Part shown: positions 21,256 through 28,837 of the stretch, piece after piece | Layout: every line of letters begins with the position of its first letter | Numbering within the stretch: the first letter of the stretch is position 1 | Assembly: GCF_036311985.1 (NCBI RefSeq) | Contig: NZ_JAZDCJ010000063.1 | DNA length: 30,635 nt | Strand: one strand, 5' to 3' | From: JAZDCJ01 sp036311985 | Lineage (GTDB): Bacteria > Actinomycetota > Actinomycetes > Actinomycetales > Micrococcaceae | Made by a program: the position numbers and the translations under genes | Notes under the pieces: generated by a model | The model's input: only the letters and a program-made list of their open reading frames with translations | Told to the model about the DNA's origin: nothing | The model's database searches: none

Positions 21256-21896
21256 GGGGTGTCCTTCCGGGGGATGGAATGGGTCTTGATGTGGTCGAGG
21301 CTGTGGTGGAGGTGCAGGTGGGTCGCCGAGGCGGCCAGTTCCGGGTCGCCGGCGGCGACGGCGCGGGCGATCACGGCGTGCTCGTGGGCCGAGGCCCGCA
21401 GCCGGGCCGGGTCGTCGAACGCGAGCCTCCGCAGCCGGGCGAGGTGGACGCGCAGCGCGCGCAGGGCCTGCAGCAGATAGGGGTTCGCCGCCGCCTCGTC
21501 GAGCGCCTCGTCGAGCGCCGCGGCCAGCCCGTAGTACCTTTCGACGGCGTCCGGGCCGTCCAGCGCGACGCCGGAGAACTCCGTCGCGAGCTCGGCGAAC
21601 CGCGCGCGCTGCGTGCCGCGGGCGGCCGCCCGGGCCGCGGCGACCTCGAGGGCGCGGCGCAGCTCGAAGAGGTGGTCGACGTGGTCGAGCGACACGTCGG
21701 AGACGACCGTCGCGCGCCCGCGCTGCTGGACGGCCAGCCCGTCGGCGACGAGGCGCGCCAGCGCCTCGCGCAGCGGCGTGCGGGAGACCCCGAGGCGCGC
21801 CGCCTGCTCGACCTCCCCGAGGACGTCGCCGGGGCGCAGCCGCCACTCGACGATCTCCTCCCGGAGGGCACTGTAGGCCCGATCGCTCGCCTTCAT
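21252..21896 (-). CDS. GntR-family (FadR/FCD) transcriptional regulator of the prp genes
   Basis: The 214-residue protein has a winged helix at residues 5-68 (SALREEIVEWRLRPGDVL, then LGVSRTPLREALARLVADGL) and an all-helical FCD ligand domain at about 75-205. The C-terminal His cluster (HEHAVIARAV ... THLHLHH) matches the metal-binding FCD pattern, but the usual D-x-x-F-H is replaced by A-x-x-L-D in ALDEALDEAAANPYLL. It heads the gntR-prpD-prpB-prpC operon and overlaps prpD by ATGA. The ATG at 21896 has no ribosome site but stands six bases after a -10-like TACACT, so the mRNA is probably leaderless. Likely role: autoregulated repressor of prpDBC and prpE responding to a methylcitrate-cycle intermediate. 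That is inference; the best-known prp regulators in other actinobacteria (PrpR) belong to another family. Confidence 0.9.
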   Translation of the reverse strand: MKASDRAYSALREEIVEWRLRPGDVLGEVEQAARLGVSRTPLREALARLVADGLAVQQRGRATVVSDVSLDHVDHLFELRRALEVAAARAAARGTQRARFAELATEFSGVALDGPDAVERYYGLAAALDEALDEAAANPYLLQALRALRVHLARLRRLAFDDPARLRASAHEHAVIARAVAAGDPELAASATHLHLHHSLDHIKTHSIPRKDTP

Positions 21897-22056
21897 GCCG
21901 CCAGTGTATACATATCCTCGACTCCTGCTCCACCAAACCGCTCCGTTCGGCGCGTTTAGGCGGCCATTCGGCGAAATGTGTATACAAAAGATGGTGTCGG
22001 GTGTGGCGTGCGTCATAGTCTGGAATCCTCACGGACCGCATCAAGGAGGCCGCACC
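21897..22056. promoter_or_regulatory. Divergent gntR-prpDBC / prpE promoter with twin operators
   Basis: This 160-base region separates the divergent genes. Two perfect 8-bp palindromes TGTATACA lie at 21905-21912 and 21979-21986, 74 bases apart (about seven helical turns). The first overlaps the - strand -10 candidate TACACT (21908-21903) of gntR. The second gives a + strand TATACA (21981-21986). A further + strand -10 candidate TAGTCT is at 22016-22021. The sequence TGTGTATACAWA is shared by both sites when one is read in reverse. A/T-rich GTATAC cores are typical of GntR/FadR-type operators. Confidence 0.65.
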
Positions 22057-23961
22057 ATGACCCCGAGCTACGCCGACGTCCACCGCCGCGCCGCCGAGGA
22101 CCCCGAGGGGTTCTGGTTCGAGGCGGCCGCAGGGATCGACTGGGACCGGGTCCCGGCGCGGGCCCTGGACGATGCGCGCGCGCCGATCTACCGGTGGTTT
22201 CCGGAGGGCCGGCTCAACGTCTGCGCCAACGCGCTCGACCGCCACGTGGCCGCCGGCCGGGGCGGGGAGACCGCCCTCGTCTACGACTCGGCGGTACTCG
22301 GCACGGCCCGGCGCTTCAGCTACGCCCAGCTGCTCGAGGAGGTCGCCCGCTTCGCCGGCGTCCTCGCCGGGCGCGGGGTCGGCCCCGGGGACCGCGTCCT
22401 GCTCTACCTGCCCATGATCCCGCAGGCGGTCATCGCGATGCTCGCCTGTGCTCGGCTCGGCGCGGTGCACTCGGTCGTCTTCGGCGGCTTCGCGCCCAAG
22501 GAGCTCGCCGCCCGCATCGACGACGCACAGCCGGACGTCGTCGTCACCGCTTCCGGCGGGATCGAACCGTCCCGCCGGGTGGAGTACCTGCCCGCCGTCG
22601 ACGAGGCGCTGCGGCTGGCCCGGCACGCAGTGTCCACGGTCGTCGTCCACCAGCGCCCGGGATTCGCCCACGAGCTCGGCGACTTCGGGGGTGCCGGCGC
22701 CGACTGGATGGACTGGGAGGCGCTCGCCGCGGAGGCCGCCCCGGCCGACCCCGTGCCCGTCGACGCATCCCACCCGCTCTACATCCTCTACACCTCCGGC
22801 ACCACGGGAGCGCCCAAGGGAATCGTCCGCGACAGCGGCGGCTACGCCGTGGCCATGGACTGGTCCATGCGCAACATCTACGGAGTCGGCCGGGGGAGCA
22901 CGATGTTCACGGCGTCCGACGTCGGCTGGGTCGTCGGCCACTCCTACATCGTCTACGGACCGCTCATCGCCGGCGCCACGACCGTGCTCTACGAAGGCAA
23001 GCCCGTGGGCACCCCGGACGCCGGCGCCTTCTGGCGCGTGGTCCGCGACCACGCCGTCGACGTCCTGTTCACCGCCCCCACCGCCCTGCGGGCCATCCGC
23101 AAGGCCGATCCGGAGGCGGCCCTGCTCTCGCCTGAAGACACGGCGACGCTCCAGCGGCTCTTCGTCGCCGGCGAGCGCCTCGACCCCGGTACCTATGAGT
23201 GGGCCCTCGGGATCCTGGGCGTGCCCGTGATCGACAACTGGTGGCAGACCGAGACAGGGTGGCCGATCGCGGCCACTCCCGCGGGCCTCGAGCTGATCGC
23301 GCGCCGACCCGGTTCGCCCGGGGTCCCCGTCCCGGGGTACTCCGTCGAGGTCCTGGATCCCGGCGGCCGGCCGGTGGGGCCGGGGCGTGAGGGGAACATC
23401 GCGCTGCGCCTCCCGCTGCCGCCGGGCACGCTGGCGACGCTGTGGCGCGACGACGACCGCTTCGTCGACTCCTACCTCTCCCAGTTCCCGGGCTACTACG
23501 CCACGGGGGACTCGGGCTACCTCGACGCGGACGGATACCTCTACGTCATGGGGCGCACCGACGACGTCATCAACGTCTCGGGCCACCGGCTCTCCACGGG
23601 CGCCATGGAGCAGGCGCTCGGGGGACACCCCGCCGTCGCCGAGTGCGCCGTCGTCGGTATCCGGGACGCGCTCACGGGGCAGCGGCCCAGCGGCTTCGTG
23701 GTGCTCAAGCACGGCGTCCGGGCTGATCCGGAGCTGATCGCCGGGGAGCTGATCGCCCGCGTGCGTTCGGAGATCGGGGCCGTGGCCGCGTTCAAGGAGG
23801 TGCGGATCGTCGAGGCCCTGCCCAAGACGCGCTCGGGCAAGATCCTGCGCAAGACGATCCGGCAGATCGCCGACGGCGACGAGTACACCGTACCGTCCAC
23901 GATCGAGGACCCGGCGGTCGTCGGCGGGCTCGTCGAGCTGCTGCGCGGCGGACGTCCGTAG
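22057..23961 (+). CDS. prpE: Propionyl-CoA synthetase (acyl-CoA synthetase)
   Basis: The 634-residue adenylate-forming enzyme activates propionate to propionyl-CoA. It opens with an ACAS-type N-terminal domain (FWFEAAAGIDWDR, FPEGRLNVCANALDRH), then the phosphate loop YTSGTTGAPKG, the DVGWVVGHSYIVYGPL and WWQTETGWPI segments, YYATGDSGYLD, and the C-terminal PKTRSGKILRKT with the catalytic lysine that is often acylated. Length and the GWVVGHSYIVY/IVRDSGGYA features fit PrpE better than acetyl-CoA synthetase. AAGGAGG at 22043-22049 serves the ATG. The gene is divergent from gntR-prpDBC, giving a complete route from propionate. It converges on citB with a 13-base gap. Confidence 0.92.
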   Translation: MTPSYADVHRRAAEDPEGFWFEAAAGIDWDRVPARALDDARAPIYRWFPEGRLNVCANALDRHVAAGRGGETALVYDSAVLGTARRFSYAQLLEEVARFAGVLAGRGVGPGDRVLLYLPMIPQAVIAMLACARLGAVHSVVFGGFAPKELAARIDDAQPDVVVTASGGIEPSRRVEYLPAVDEALRLARHAVSTVVVHQRPGFAHELGDFGGAGADWMDWEALAAEAAPADPVPVDASHPLYILYTSGTTGAPKGIVRDSGGYAVAMDWSMRNIYGVGRGSTMFTASDVGWVVGHSYIVYGPLIAGATTVLYEGKPVGTPDAGAFWRVVRDHAVDVLFTAPTALRAIRKADPEAALLSPEDTATLQRLFVAGERLDPGTYEWALGILGVPVIDNWWQTETGWPIAATPAGLELIARRPGSPGVPVPGYSVEVLDPGGRPVGPGREGNIALRLPLPPGTLATLWRDDDRFVDSYLSQFPGYYATGDSGYLDADGYLYVMGRTDDVINVSGHRLSTGAMEQALGGHPAVAECAVVGIRDALTGQRPSGFVVLKHGVRADPELIAGELIARVRSEIGAVAAFKEVRIVEALPKTRSGKILRKTIRQIADGDEYTVPSTIEDPAVVGGLVELLRGGRP

Positions 23962-23974
23962 GCGCCCGGGGGCC

Positions 23975-24724
23975 TCAGCGCAGCCAGAGGTACTCGAATT
24001 CGGGGCGCCCCCGGGTCCCATGGCGCGGCTGCTTGTCCGCCCGCCCGTCCGCGGCCAGGTGCTCGAGGTAGCGCCGCGCCGTCACCCGGGACATCTGGAG
24101 CCGGTCCGCGACCTCCGTGGCCGAGAGCGGTGAACCGTCCTGCCTCAGCAGTCCCGCGACGGCCCCCAGGGTCTCGTTGATGAGGCCCTTGGGCAGCACC
24201 GGGGGAGCGGCCGTGCGCAGCGCCGCGAAGGCGCTGTCGATCGAGTCCTGCGTCGCCGCGGACCCGCTGTCCGCGAGGTTGAGCCGGTAGCCGCGGAAGT
24301 TCTCGAGCTTGTCCCGGAACGCGGCGAACGTGAACGGCTTGATGAGGTACTGGGTGATGCCGGCGGCGACGGCCGTGCGCACGACGGCCAGCTCGCGCAC
24401 CGCCGTGATGGCGATGATGTCCACCGTGTCGCCGCGCCCGCGGATCCGCCGTGCCACGTCGAGGCCGTGGAGGTCCGGGAGGTTCATGTCCAGCAGCACC
24501 AGGTCCACGGCCCGCCCGGATTCCGCCTCCCGCCGCAACAGCTCGAGCACCTCGCCTCCGGTGTGCGCGATCCCGGCCACCGCGAAGCCGGCGACCCGGC
24601 CGACGTAGTCAGCGTGAGCGGCCGCGGCGATGGGCTCGTCGTCGGCGACGAGGACGCGCAGCGGTGCGGTCCCGTCCCCGATGCCGGGCGTGCCGCCGCC
24701 CGCCGGGGCCGGCCCCGGGTTCAC
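23975..24724 (-). CDS. citB: CitB/DcuR-type response regulator
   Basis: The 249-residue protein has a receiver domain with acidic pocket Asp28/Asp29 (VLVADDEP), phosphoacceptor Asp79 (LLDMNLPD), Thr107 and Lys129 (LIKPF). The C-terminal half is a helix-turn-helix output of the CitB/DcuR family (LSATEVADRLQMSRVTARRYLEHLAADG). It starts at a GTG in a GTGA overlap with the kinase stop; an ATG alternative near the receiver domain is not evident. About 20 residues before the receiver domain are Gly/Pro-rich. It is expected to activate uptake or use of C4-dicarboxylates or citrate, with the adjacent dctA as the obvious target. Confidence 0.9.
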   Translation of the reverse strand: MNPGPAPAGGGTPGIGDGTAPLRVLVADDEPIAAAAHADYVGRVAGFAVAGIAHTGGEVLELLRREAESGRAVDLVLLDMNLPDLHGLDVARRIRGRGDTVDIIAITAVRELAVVRTAVAAGITQYLIKPFTFAAFRDKLENFRGYRLNLADSGSAATQDSIDSAFAALRTAAPPVLPKGLINETLGAVAGLLRQDGSPLSATEVADRLQMSRVTARRYLEHLAADGRADKQPRHGTRGRPEFEYLWLR

Positions 24725-26358
24725 GGCGTCCCCCGTCCCGGGACGCCGACGGGGAGCGTCGCGGTGAAGATGGCCCCGCCGTCGTTCTCGATCTCGAGCG
24801 TCCCTCCGAGCCGGTGGACGGCCTGGCGGACGAGGGCGAGCCCGAGGCCGCGCGGCGCCCCGCCGGACGCGGGGCCCTTGCCCGAGACGCCGAGCCGGAG
24901 GAACTCCTCGATGTAGTCGGGATCGATCCCCGGGCCGGAGTCCGCGACGGAGATCGACAGCAGCCCGTCGCCCACGGAGAAGTCGGCCCACACACGGCGG
25001 GCGGCGGAGCCGGCGGCGGCGTCGAAGGCGTTGTCCAGGAGGTTCCCCGTCACGGTGACGAGGTCGCGGGCGTCGAGGACGTCGGCCGGCAGGTCCCCGG
25101 AGGCGGTCAACGTGAGCTCGATGCCGCGTTCGTGCGCCTGCGCGGCCTTGCCGACGAGCAGGGCGGAGAGGAACGGCTCGTCGATGGAGCGGACCACGCC
25201 GTCGGTGAGCCGCTGTGAGGCCTGCCGGTCCTGCACGGCGAAATCCAGCGCCTCCCGCTCGCGCCCGAGCTCGATGAGCGAGGCCACCGTGTGCAGGCGG
25301 TTGGCATGCTCGTGGGCCTGGGCGCGCAGGGCCTCGGTGAGCGTGCGCATGCTCTCCAGCTCGCCGCTGAGCGATTCGATCTCCGTGTGGTCCCGCAGCG
25401 TCGCGATCGTTCCCGGGCCGGGCGGCCGGCCCCCGCGCGCGAGGCCGAAGGGCAGGCCGAAGCGCCCGGGCCCGTCCGGCGCGCTCGCCGGCTGCTGGCC
25501 GACGACGAGGATCCGGCCGTTGCCGACGTGGATCTCGTCCCGGACCCGGCGCCCGCTGCGGAGGAGCTCGTCGATCGTACCGGGCAGGCCGAGCTCGGCG
25601 ACGGGCGTGGGCTTGAGGCTCCCCACGGGCGGCAGGCCGAGCAGGACGGCCGCGTGGTCGTTGTAGAGCACGAGCCGGCCCTCGGGGGAGACGAGCAGGA
25701 GGCCCTCGCGCACCGAGTGCAGCGCCGAGTCGTAGTAGGAGAAGAGCCGTCGCAGCTCCTCCGGGCCCAAGCCCAGGGTCGTGCGGCGCAGGTAGCCGCT
25801 GACCGCGAGGGAGAACACGCCGCCGAGGGCGATCGAGGCGGCGGCGACCCCGGCGATCTGCGGGATCGAGGCCGCCTGGGCGATCGAGAGCGACTGCAGC
25901 GTCACGCCGACGGCGACGAGGGCGACGACCCCACCGCCGTCGCCCCGGACCGGGACGATCGCGCGGACGGAGGGGCCGAGGGTCCCGGCGTAGTCCTCCG
26001 TGTGGGTCCGCCCGGCCAGGGCCTGCTCGATGCTGCCGATGTATTCACGGCCGATGTTCCCCGGCAGCGGATGCGTGTAGCGCCTGCGGTCGGTGTCCAT
26101 GATGGTGACGAAGTCGACGTCGGCGGAATCGAGCAGCTCCAGGGCGTAAGGCTGCAGGAGCGCGGAGGGGTCCGGTCCCTGGACGGCGTCGATGACGAAC
26201 GGGTCGTGGGCGAGCGTCGCTGCGATGCTGAGCGAGCGGTCTGCGGAGGCGTCGTGCAGCTGCCGCTCCGCCGTGGCGTAGCTGGCCATGCTCAGGGCCG
26301 CGGCGACCGCCGTGACGAGGACGAGCTGCCACAGGAACAGGCGTGCCGCCAGGCTCAT
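24721..26358 (-). CDS. citA: CitA/DcuS-type sensor histidine kinase
   Basis: The 545-residue protein has a first membrane helix at residues 7-28, an external PAS-type sensor at about 30-163, a second helix at about 166-188, a cytoplasmic PAS at about 200-330, and a kinase core. The sensor shows RYTHPLPGNIG (Arg93, His96), the pattern that binds carboxylates in DcuS and CitA. The phosphoacceptor is His349 in AHEHANRLH; the N box is GNLLDNAFDA (438-447), with G boxes DSGPG and GLGL. It overlaps citB by GTGA. AGGGAGGTG precedes the ATG. The ligand is likely citrate, succinate, fumarate or malate, but cannot be chosen from sequence. Confidence 0.92.
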   Translation of the reverse strand: MSLAARLFLWQLVLVTAVAAALSMASYATAERQLHDASADRSLSIAATLAHDPFVIDAVQGPDPSALLQPYALELLDSADVDFVTIMDTDRRRYTHPLPGNIGREYIGSIEQALAGRTHTEDYAGTLGPSVRAIVPVRGDGGGVVALVAVGVTLQSLSIAQAASIPQIAGVAAASIALGGVFSLAVSGYLRRTTLGLGPEELRRLFSYYDSALHSVREGLLLVSPEGRLVLYNDHAAVLLGLPPVGSLKPTPVAELGLPGTIDELLRSGRRVRDEIHVGNGRILVVGQQPASAPDGPGRFGLPFGLARGGRPPGPGTIATLRDHTEIESLSGELESMRTLTEALRAQAHEHANRLHTVASLIELGREREALDFAVQDRQASQRLTDGVVRSIDEPFLSALLVGKAAQAHERGIELTLTASGDLPADVLDARDLVTVTGNLLDNAFDAAAGSAARRVWADFSVGDGLLSISVADSGPGIDPDYIEEFLRLGVSGKGPASGGAPRGLGLALVRQAVHRLGGTLEIENDGGAIFTATLPVGVPGRGTP

Positions 26359-26476
26359 GGCACCTCCCTTCCGCCGGCCCTCCGGGCCGTGTTCAGTATG
26401 AACGCAATCGTGAGCGGCGTCACGGCGCGGGCGAGGATGTGATGCAGGACATCACACCCCACCAAGGAGCATTCCC
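26359..26476. promoter_or_regulatory. Divergent citA / dctA control region with two inverted repeats
   Basis: Three inverted repeats occur in 118 bases. CGTGA-N6-TCACG at 26409-26424 matches the CRP/GlxR-type core GTGA-N6-TCAC. TGTGATG-N5-CATCACA at 26438-26456 is a perfect 7-bp repeat with different spacing, a candidate site for CitB or another regulator. GTTCA-N3-TGAAC lies at 26391-26403. AAGGAG near 26464 is the dctA ribosome site. I cannot place the two promoters firmly. Confidence 0.5.
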
Positions 26477-27787
26477 ATGGCAACGACGCCCACCGAAGCC
26501 GCCGGCCGTCCCGGCACGCCGGACGCCGCGCCGGCCCGCAAGAAGGACCGCACGCACTGGCTCTACATTATGGTCATCGTGGCCGTCGTGCTCGGCGCGG
26601 CCATCGGCCTGGTCTTCCCCGAGGCGGGAAAGGCCCTCAAGCCCCTCGGCACGGCCTTCATCGCCCTGATCAAGATGATCATCGCGCCCGTCATCTTCTG
26701 CACGATCGTCCTCGGCGTCGGATCGATCGCCAAGGCGGCCACGGTCGGCAAGGTCGGCGGCCTGGCGCTGTTCTACTTCATCGCGATGTCGACGTTCGCC
26801 CTCGCGATCGGATTGCTCGTGGGCAACCTCATCCACCCGGGCGAGGGGCTGCGGCTCCAGCCCTACGAGGCCGCCGCGGGCGGCGAGGAGAGCGCCACGG
26901 TGAAGTTCCTCCTCGAGCTCATCCCCGGAGACATCCCGGTGCTGCCGACGCTCGTGCTCGCGCTCCTCGTGGGCTTCGCCCTGCAGTCGATGGGCAAGGC
27001 CGGAGAGCCGGTCCTGACCGGCATCAAGCACCTCCAGGGCGTCGTCTTCAAGCTCATGATGATGATCATGTGGGCCGCGCCGGTCGGCGCCTTCGGCGCG
27101 ATCGCGGCCGTCGTCGGCGCGACGGGATGGGCGGCGATCGGTTCCATGGCCGTCCTGATGGGTGCGTTCTACCTCACCTGCGCCCTGTTCATCGTCGTCG
27201 TCCTCGGCGGCATCCTGAAGGCCGTCACGGGCCTGAACATCTTCGCGCTGCTGAAGTACCTGGCCCGCGAGTACCTGCTGATCTTCTCCACCTCCTCCTC
27301 CGAGTCGGCGCTGCCGCGGCTCATCGCCAAGATGGAGCACGCGGGGGTCTCGAAGCCCGTCGTCGGCATCACGGTCCCCACGGGCTACTCCTTCAACCTG
27401 GACGGGACCGCGATCTACCTGACCATGGCCGCCCTCTTCGTCTCCACCGCGATGGGACTGCCGATGAACCTCGGCGAGCAGATCGGGCTGCTCGTGTTCA
27501 TGATCATCGCCTCCAAGGGCGCTGCCGGCGTCACGGGCGCCGGGCTCGCCACCCTCGCCGCGGGGCTGCAGGCCCACCGGCCGGATCTGCTCGACGGCAT
27601 GGGCGTGATCGTGGGCATCGACAAGTTCATGTCCGAGGCCCGCGCGCTGACCAACTTCACGGGCAATGCCGTCGCGACGCTCCTGATCGGCACGTGGACG
27701 CGGGAGATCGACAAGGAGCAGGCCCGCGAGGTGCTCGCGGGGAACCGCCCCTTCGACGAGCTCTCGCTCGAGCCCGACGCCCACTGA
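26477..27787 (+). CDS. dctA: C4-dicarboxylate:cation symporter
   Basis: The 436-residue membrane protein belongs to the dicarboxylate/amino acid:cation symporter family. It has a long N-terminal tail with Lys/Arg (residues 1-27), then about eight membrane helices plus re-entrant hairpins. The TSSSESALPRLI hairpin, the GVSKPVVGITVPTGYSFNLDGTAIY substrate/cation site, and SKGAAGVTGAGLATLAAGLQ are diagnostic of DctA. It imports succinate, fumarate, malate or oxaloacetate with protons or sodium. Its divergent position next to the CitA/CitB pair is the standard arrangement for inducible C4-dicarboxylate uptake. Imported C4 acids would feed the oxaloacetate needed by prpC, a plausible link that is my inference. 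Confidence 0.93.
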   Translation: MATTPTEAAGRPGTPDAAPARKKDRTHWLYIMVIVAVVLGAAIGLVFPEAGKALKPLGTAFIALIKMIIAPVIFCTIVLGVGSIAKAATVGKVGGLALFYFIAMSTFALAIGLLVGNLIHPGEGLRLQPYEAAAGGEESATVKFLLELIPGDIPVLPTLVLALLVGFALQSMGKAGEPVLTGIKHLQGVVFKLMMMIMWAAPVGAFGAIAAVVGATGWAAIGSMAVLMGAFYLTCALFIVVVLGGILKAVTGLNIFALLKYLAREYLLIFSTSSSESALPRLIAKMEHAGVSKPVVGITVPTGYSFNLDGTAIYLTMAALFVSTAMGLPMNLGEQIGLLVFMIIASKGAAGVTGAGLATLAAGLQAHRPDLLDGMGVIVGIDKFMSEARALTNFTGNAVATLLIGTWTREIDKEQAREVLAGNRPFDELSLEPDAH

Positions 27788-27928
27788 CGGCCCCGGCAAT
27801 CCGCGGAAACCCTCCAGTTCAGGTTCAAGGTCAAGGCTCGCCGTGGGAGGCGCGTGGTGCGCGGCGGCGGCCCGGCCGGGGCTTAACCTAGGAGGCAGGC
27901 AGTACACCCACAATCAACGAACGGAAGC
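27788..27928 (+). promoter_or_regulatory. dctA-parA spacer with possible parA promoter
   Basis: No clear terminator follows dctA; a perfect 10-bp palindrome CCCGGCCGGG at 27871-27880 could act as one. TAACCT at 27884-27889 fits a -10 for parA. Short direct repeats GGTTCAAGG/GGTCAAGG lie near 27818-27837. Nothing coding is seen. Confidence 0.4.
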
Positions 27929-28837
27929 GTGGTTATCACCGTGAGCGAGGAAAAGGGTTCGCGTACCCGGACGGCAGGCCTGTTGAAGGAACCGCCGGTC
28001 ATGGGAGCGACGGGCCGCCCGCTGACACAGTTCCCGGAGCCGGCGCCGCTGGCCGGCCACGGGCCCGCACGCATCATCGCGATGGTGAACCAGAAGGGCG
28101 GGGTCGGCAAGACCACCTCGACCATCAACCTGGCCGCCGCGCTCGCCGAGTACGGACGCAAGGTGCTGCTCGTCGACTTCGACCCCCAGGGGGCCCTGAG
28201 CGCCGGGTTCGGGACGAGCCCGCACGAGCTCGACACCACCGTCTACAACGTCCTGATGGAACGCAAGACGGACATCCGCGACGCCATCATGACCACCGAG
28301 GTCGACGGCATCGACCTCCTGCCGGCGAACATCGACCTGTCGGCCGCGGAGGTCCAGCTCGTCAACGAGGTCGCCCGCGAGCAGGTCCTGGACCGCGCCC
28401 TGCGCAAGGTCTCCGACGACTACGACGTCATCCTCATCGACTGCCAGCCCTCGCTGGGGCTGCTCACGGTCAACGCGCTGACCGCCGCACACGGCGTGAT
28501 CATCCCGCTCACGGCCGAGTTCTTCGCCCTGCGCGCCGTCGCCCTGCTCGTCGAGACCATCGAGAAGGTCCAGGACCGGCTCAACCCCTCGCTGCAGATC
28601 GACGGGGTGCTCGCCACGATGTACGACGCCCGCACCCTCCACAGCCGCGAGGTCGTGGGCCGGCTCCTCGAGGCCTTCGGCGACAAGGTCTTCGAGACCG
28701 TCATCAAGCGGACCATCAAGTTCGCCGACGCCAACGTCGCCGCCGAGCCGATCACGAGCTACGCGAGCAACCACCCGGGGGCGGAGTCCTACCGCACCCT
28801 GGCCAAGGAGCTCATCAGCCGCGGGGGCGCCCCGTAA
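27929..28837 (+). CDS. ParA/Soj-family chromosome partition ATPase
   Basis: The 302-residue protein has the deviant Walker A KGGVGKTT at residues 56-63 (AMVNQKGGVGKTTSTINLA), the switch VLLVDFDPQGALSAG, and the DYDVILIDCQPSLGLLTVNAL Walker B region. It is the ParA-like ATPase that sits immediately before scpA-scpB in actinobacteria (Rv1708 position), distinct from the ParA of parAB at the origin. A 45-residue N-terminal extension, Pro/Gly-rich, precedes the ATPase fold. The start is uncertain: GTG 27929 has ACGGAAG only one base away, while GTG 27941 has it 13 bases away. Its stop overlaps the scpA ATG (TAATG). Confidence 0.9.
   Translation: MVITVSEEKGSRTRTAGLLKEPPVMGATGRPLTQFPEPAPLAGHGPARIIAMVNQKGGVGKTTSTINLAAALAEYGRKVLLVDFDPQGALSAGFGTSPHELDTTVYNVLMERKTDIRDAIMTTEVDGIDLLPANIDLSAAEVQLVNEVAREQVLDRALRKVSDDYDVILIDCQPSLGLLTVNALTAAHGVIIPLTAEFFALRAVALLVETIEKVQDRLNPSLQIDGVLATMYDARTLHSREVVGRLLEAFGDKVFETVIKRTIKFADANVAAEPITSYASNHPGAESYRTLAKELISRGGAP

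Noticed and set aside
26438..26456. CRP site at the TGTGATG/CATCACA repeat
   Set aside because: The TGTGA and TCACA halves are nine bases apart, not six. The neighbouring CGTGA-N6-TCACG fits better.
26420..27913. 497-codon - strand frame opposite dctA
   Set aside because: It is an Arg/Asp/Glu/His-rich antisense reading of a clear membrane transporter.
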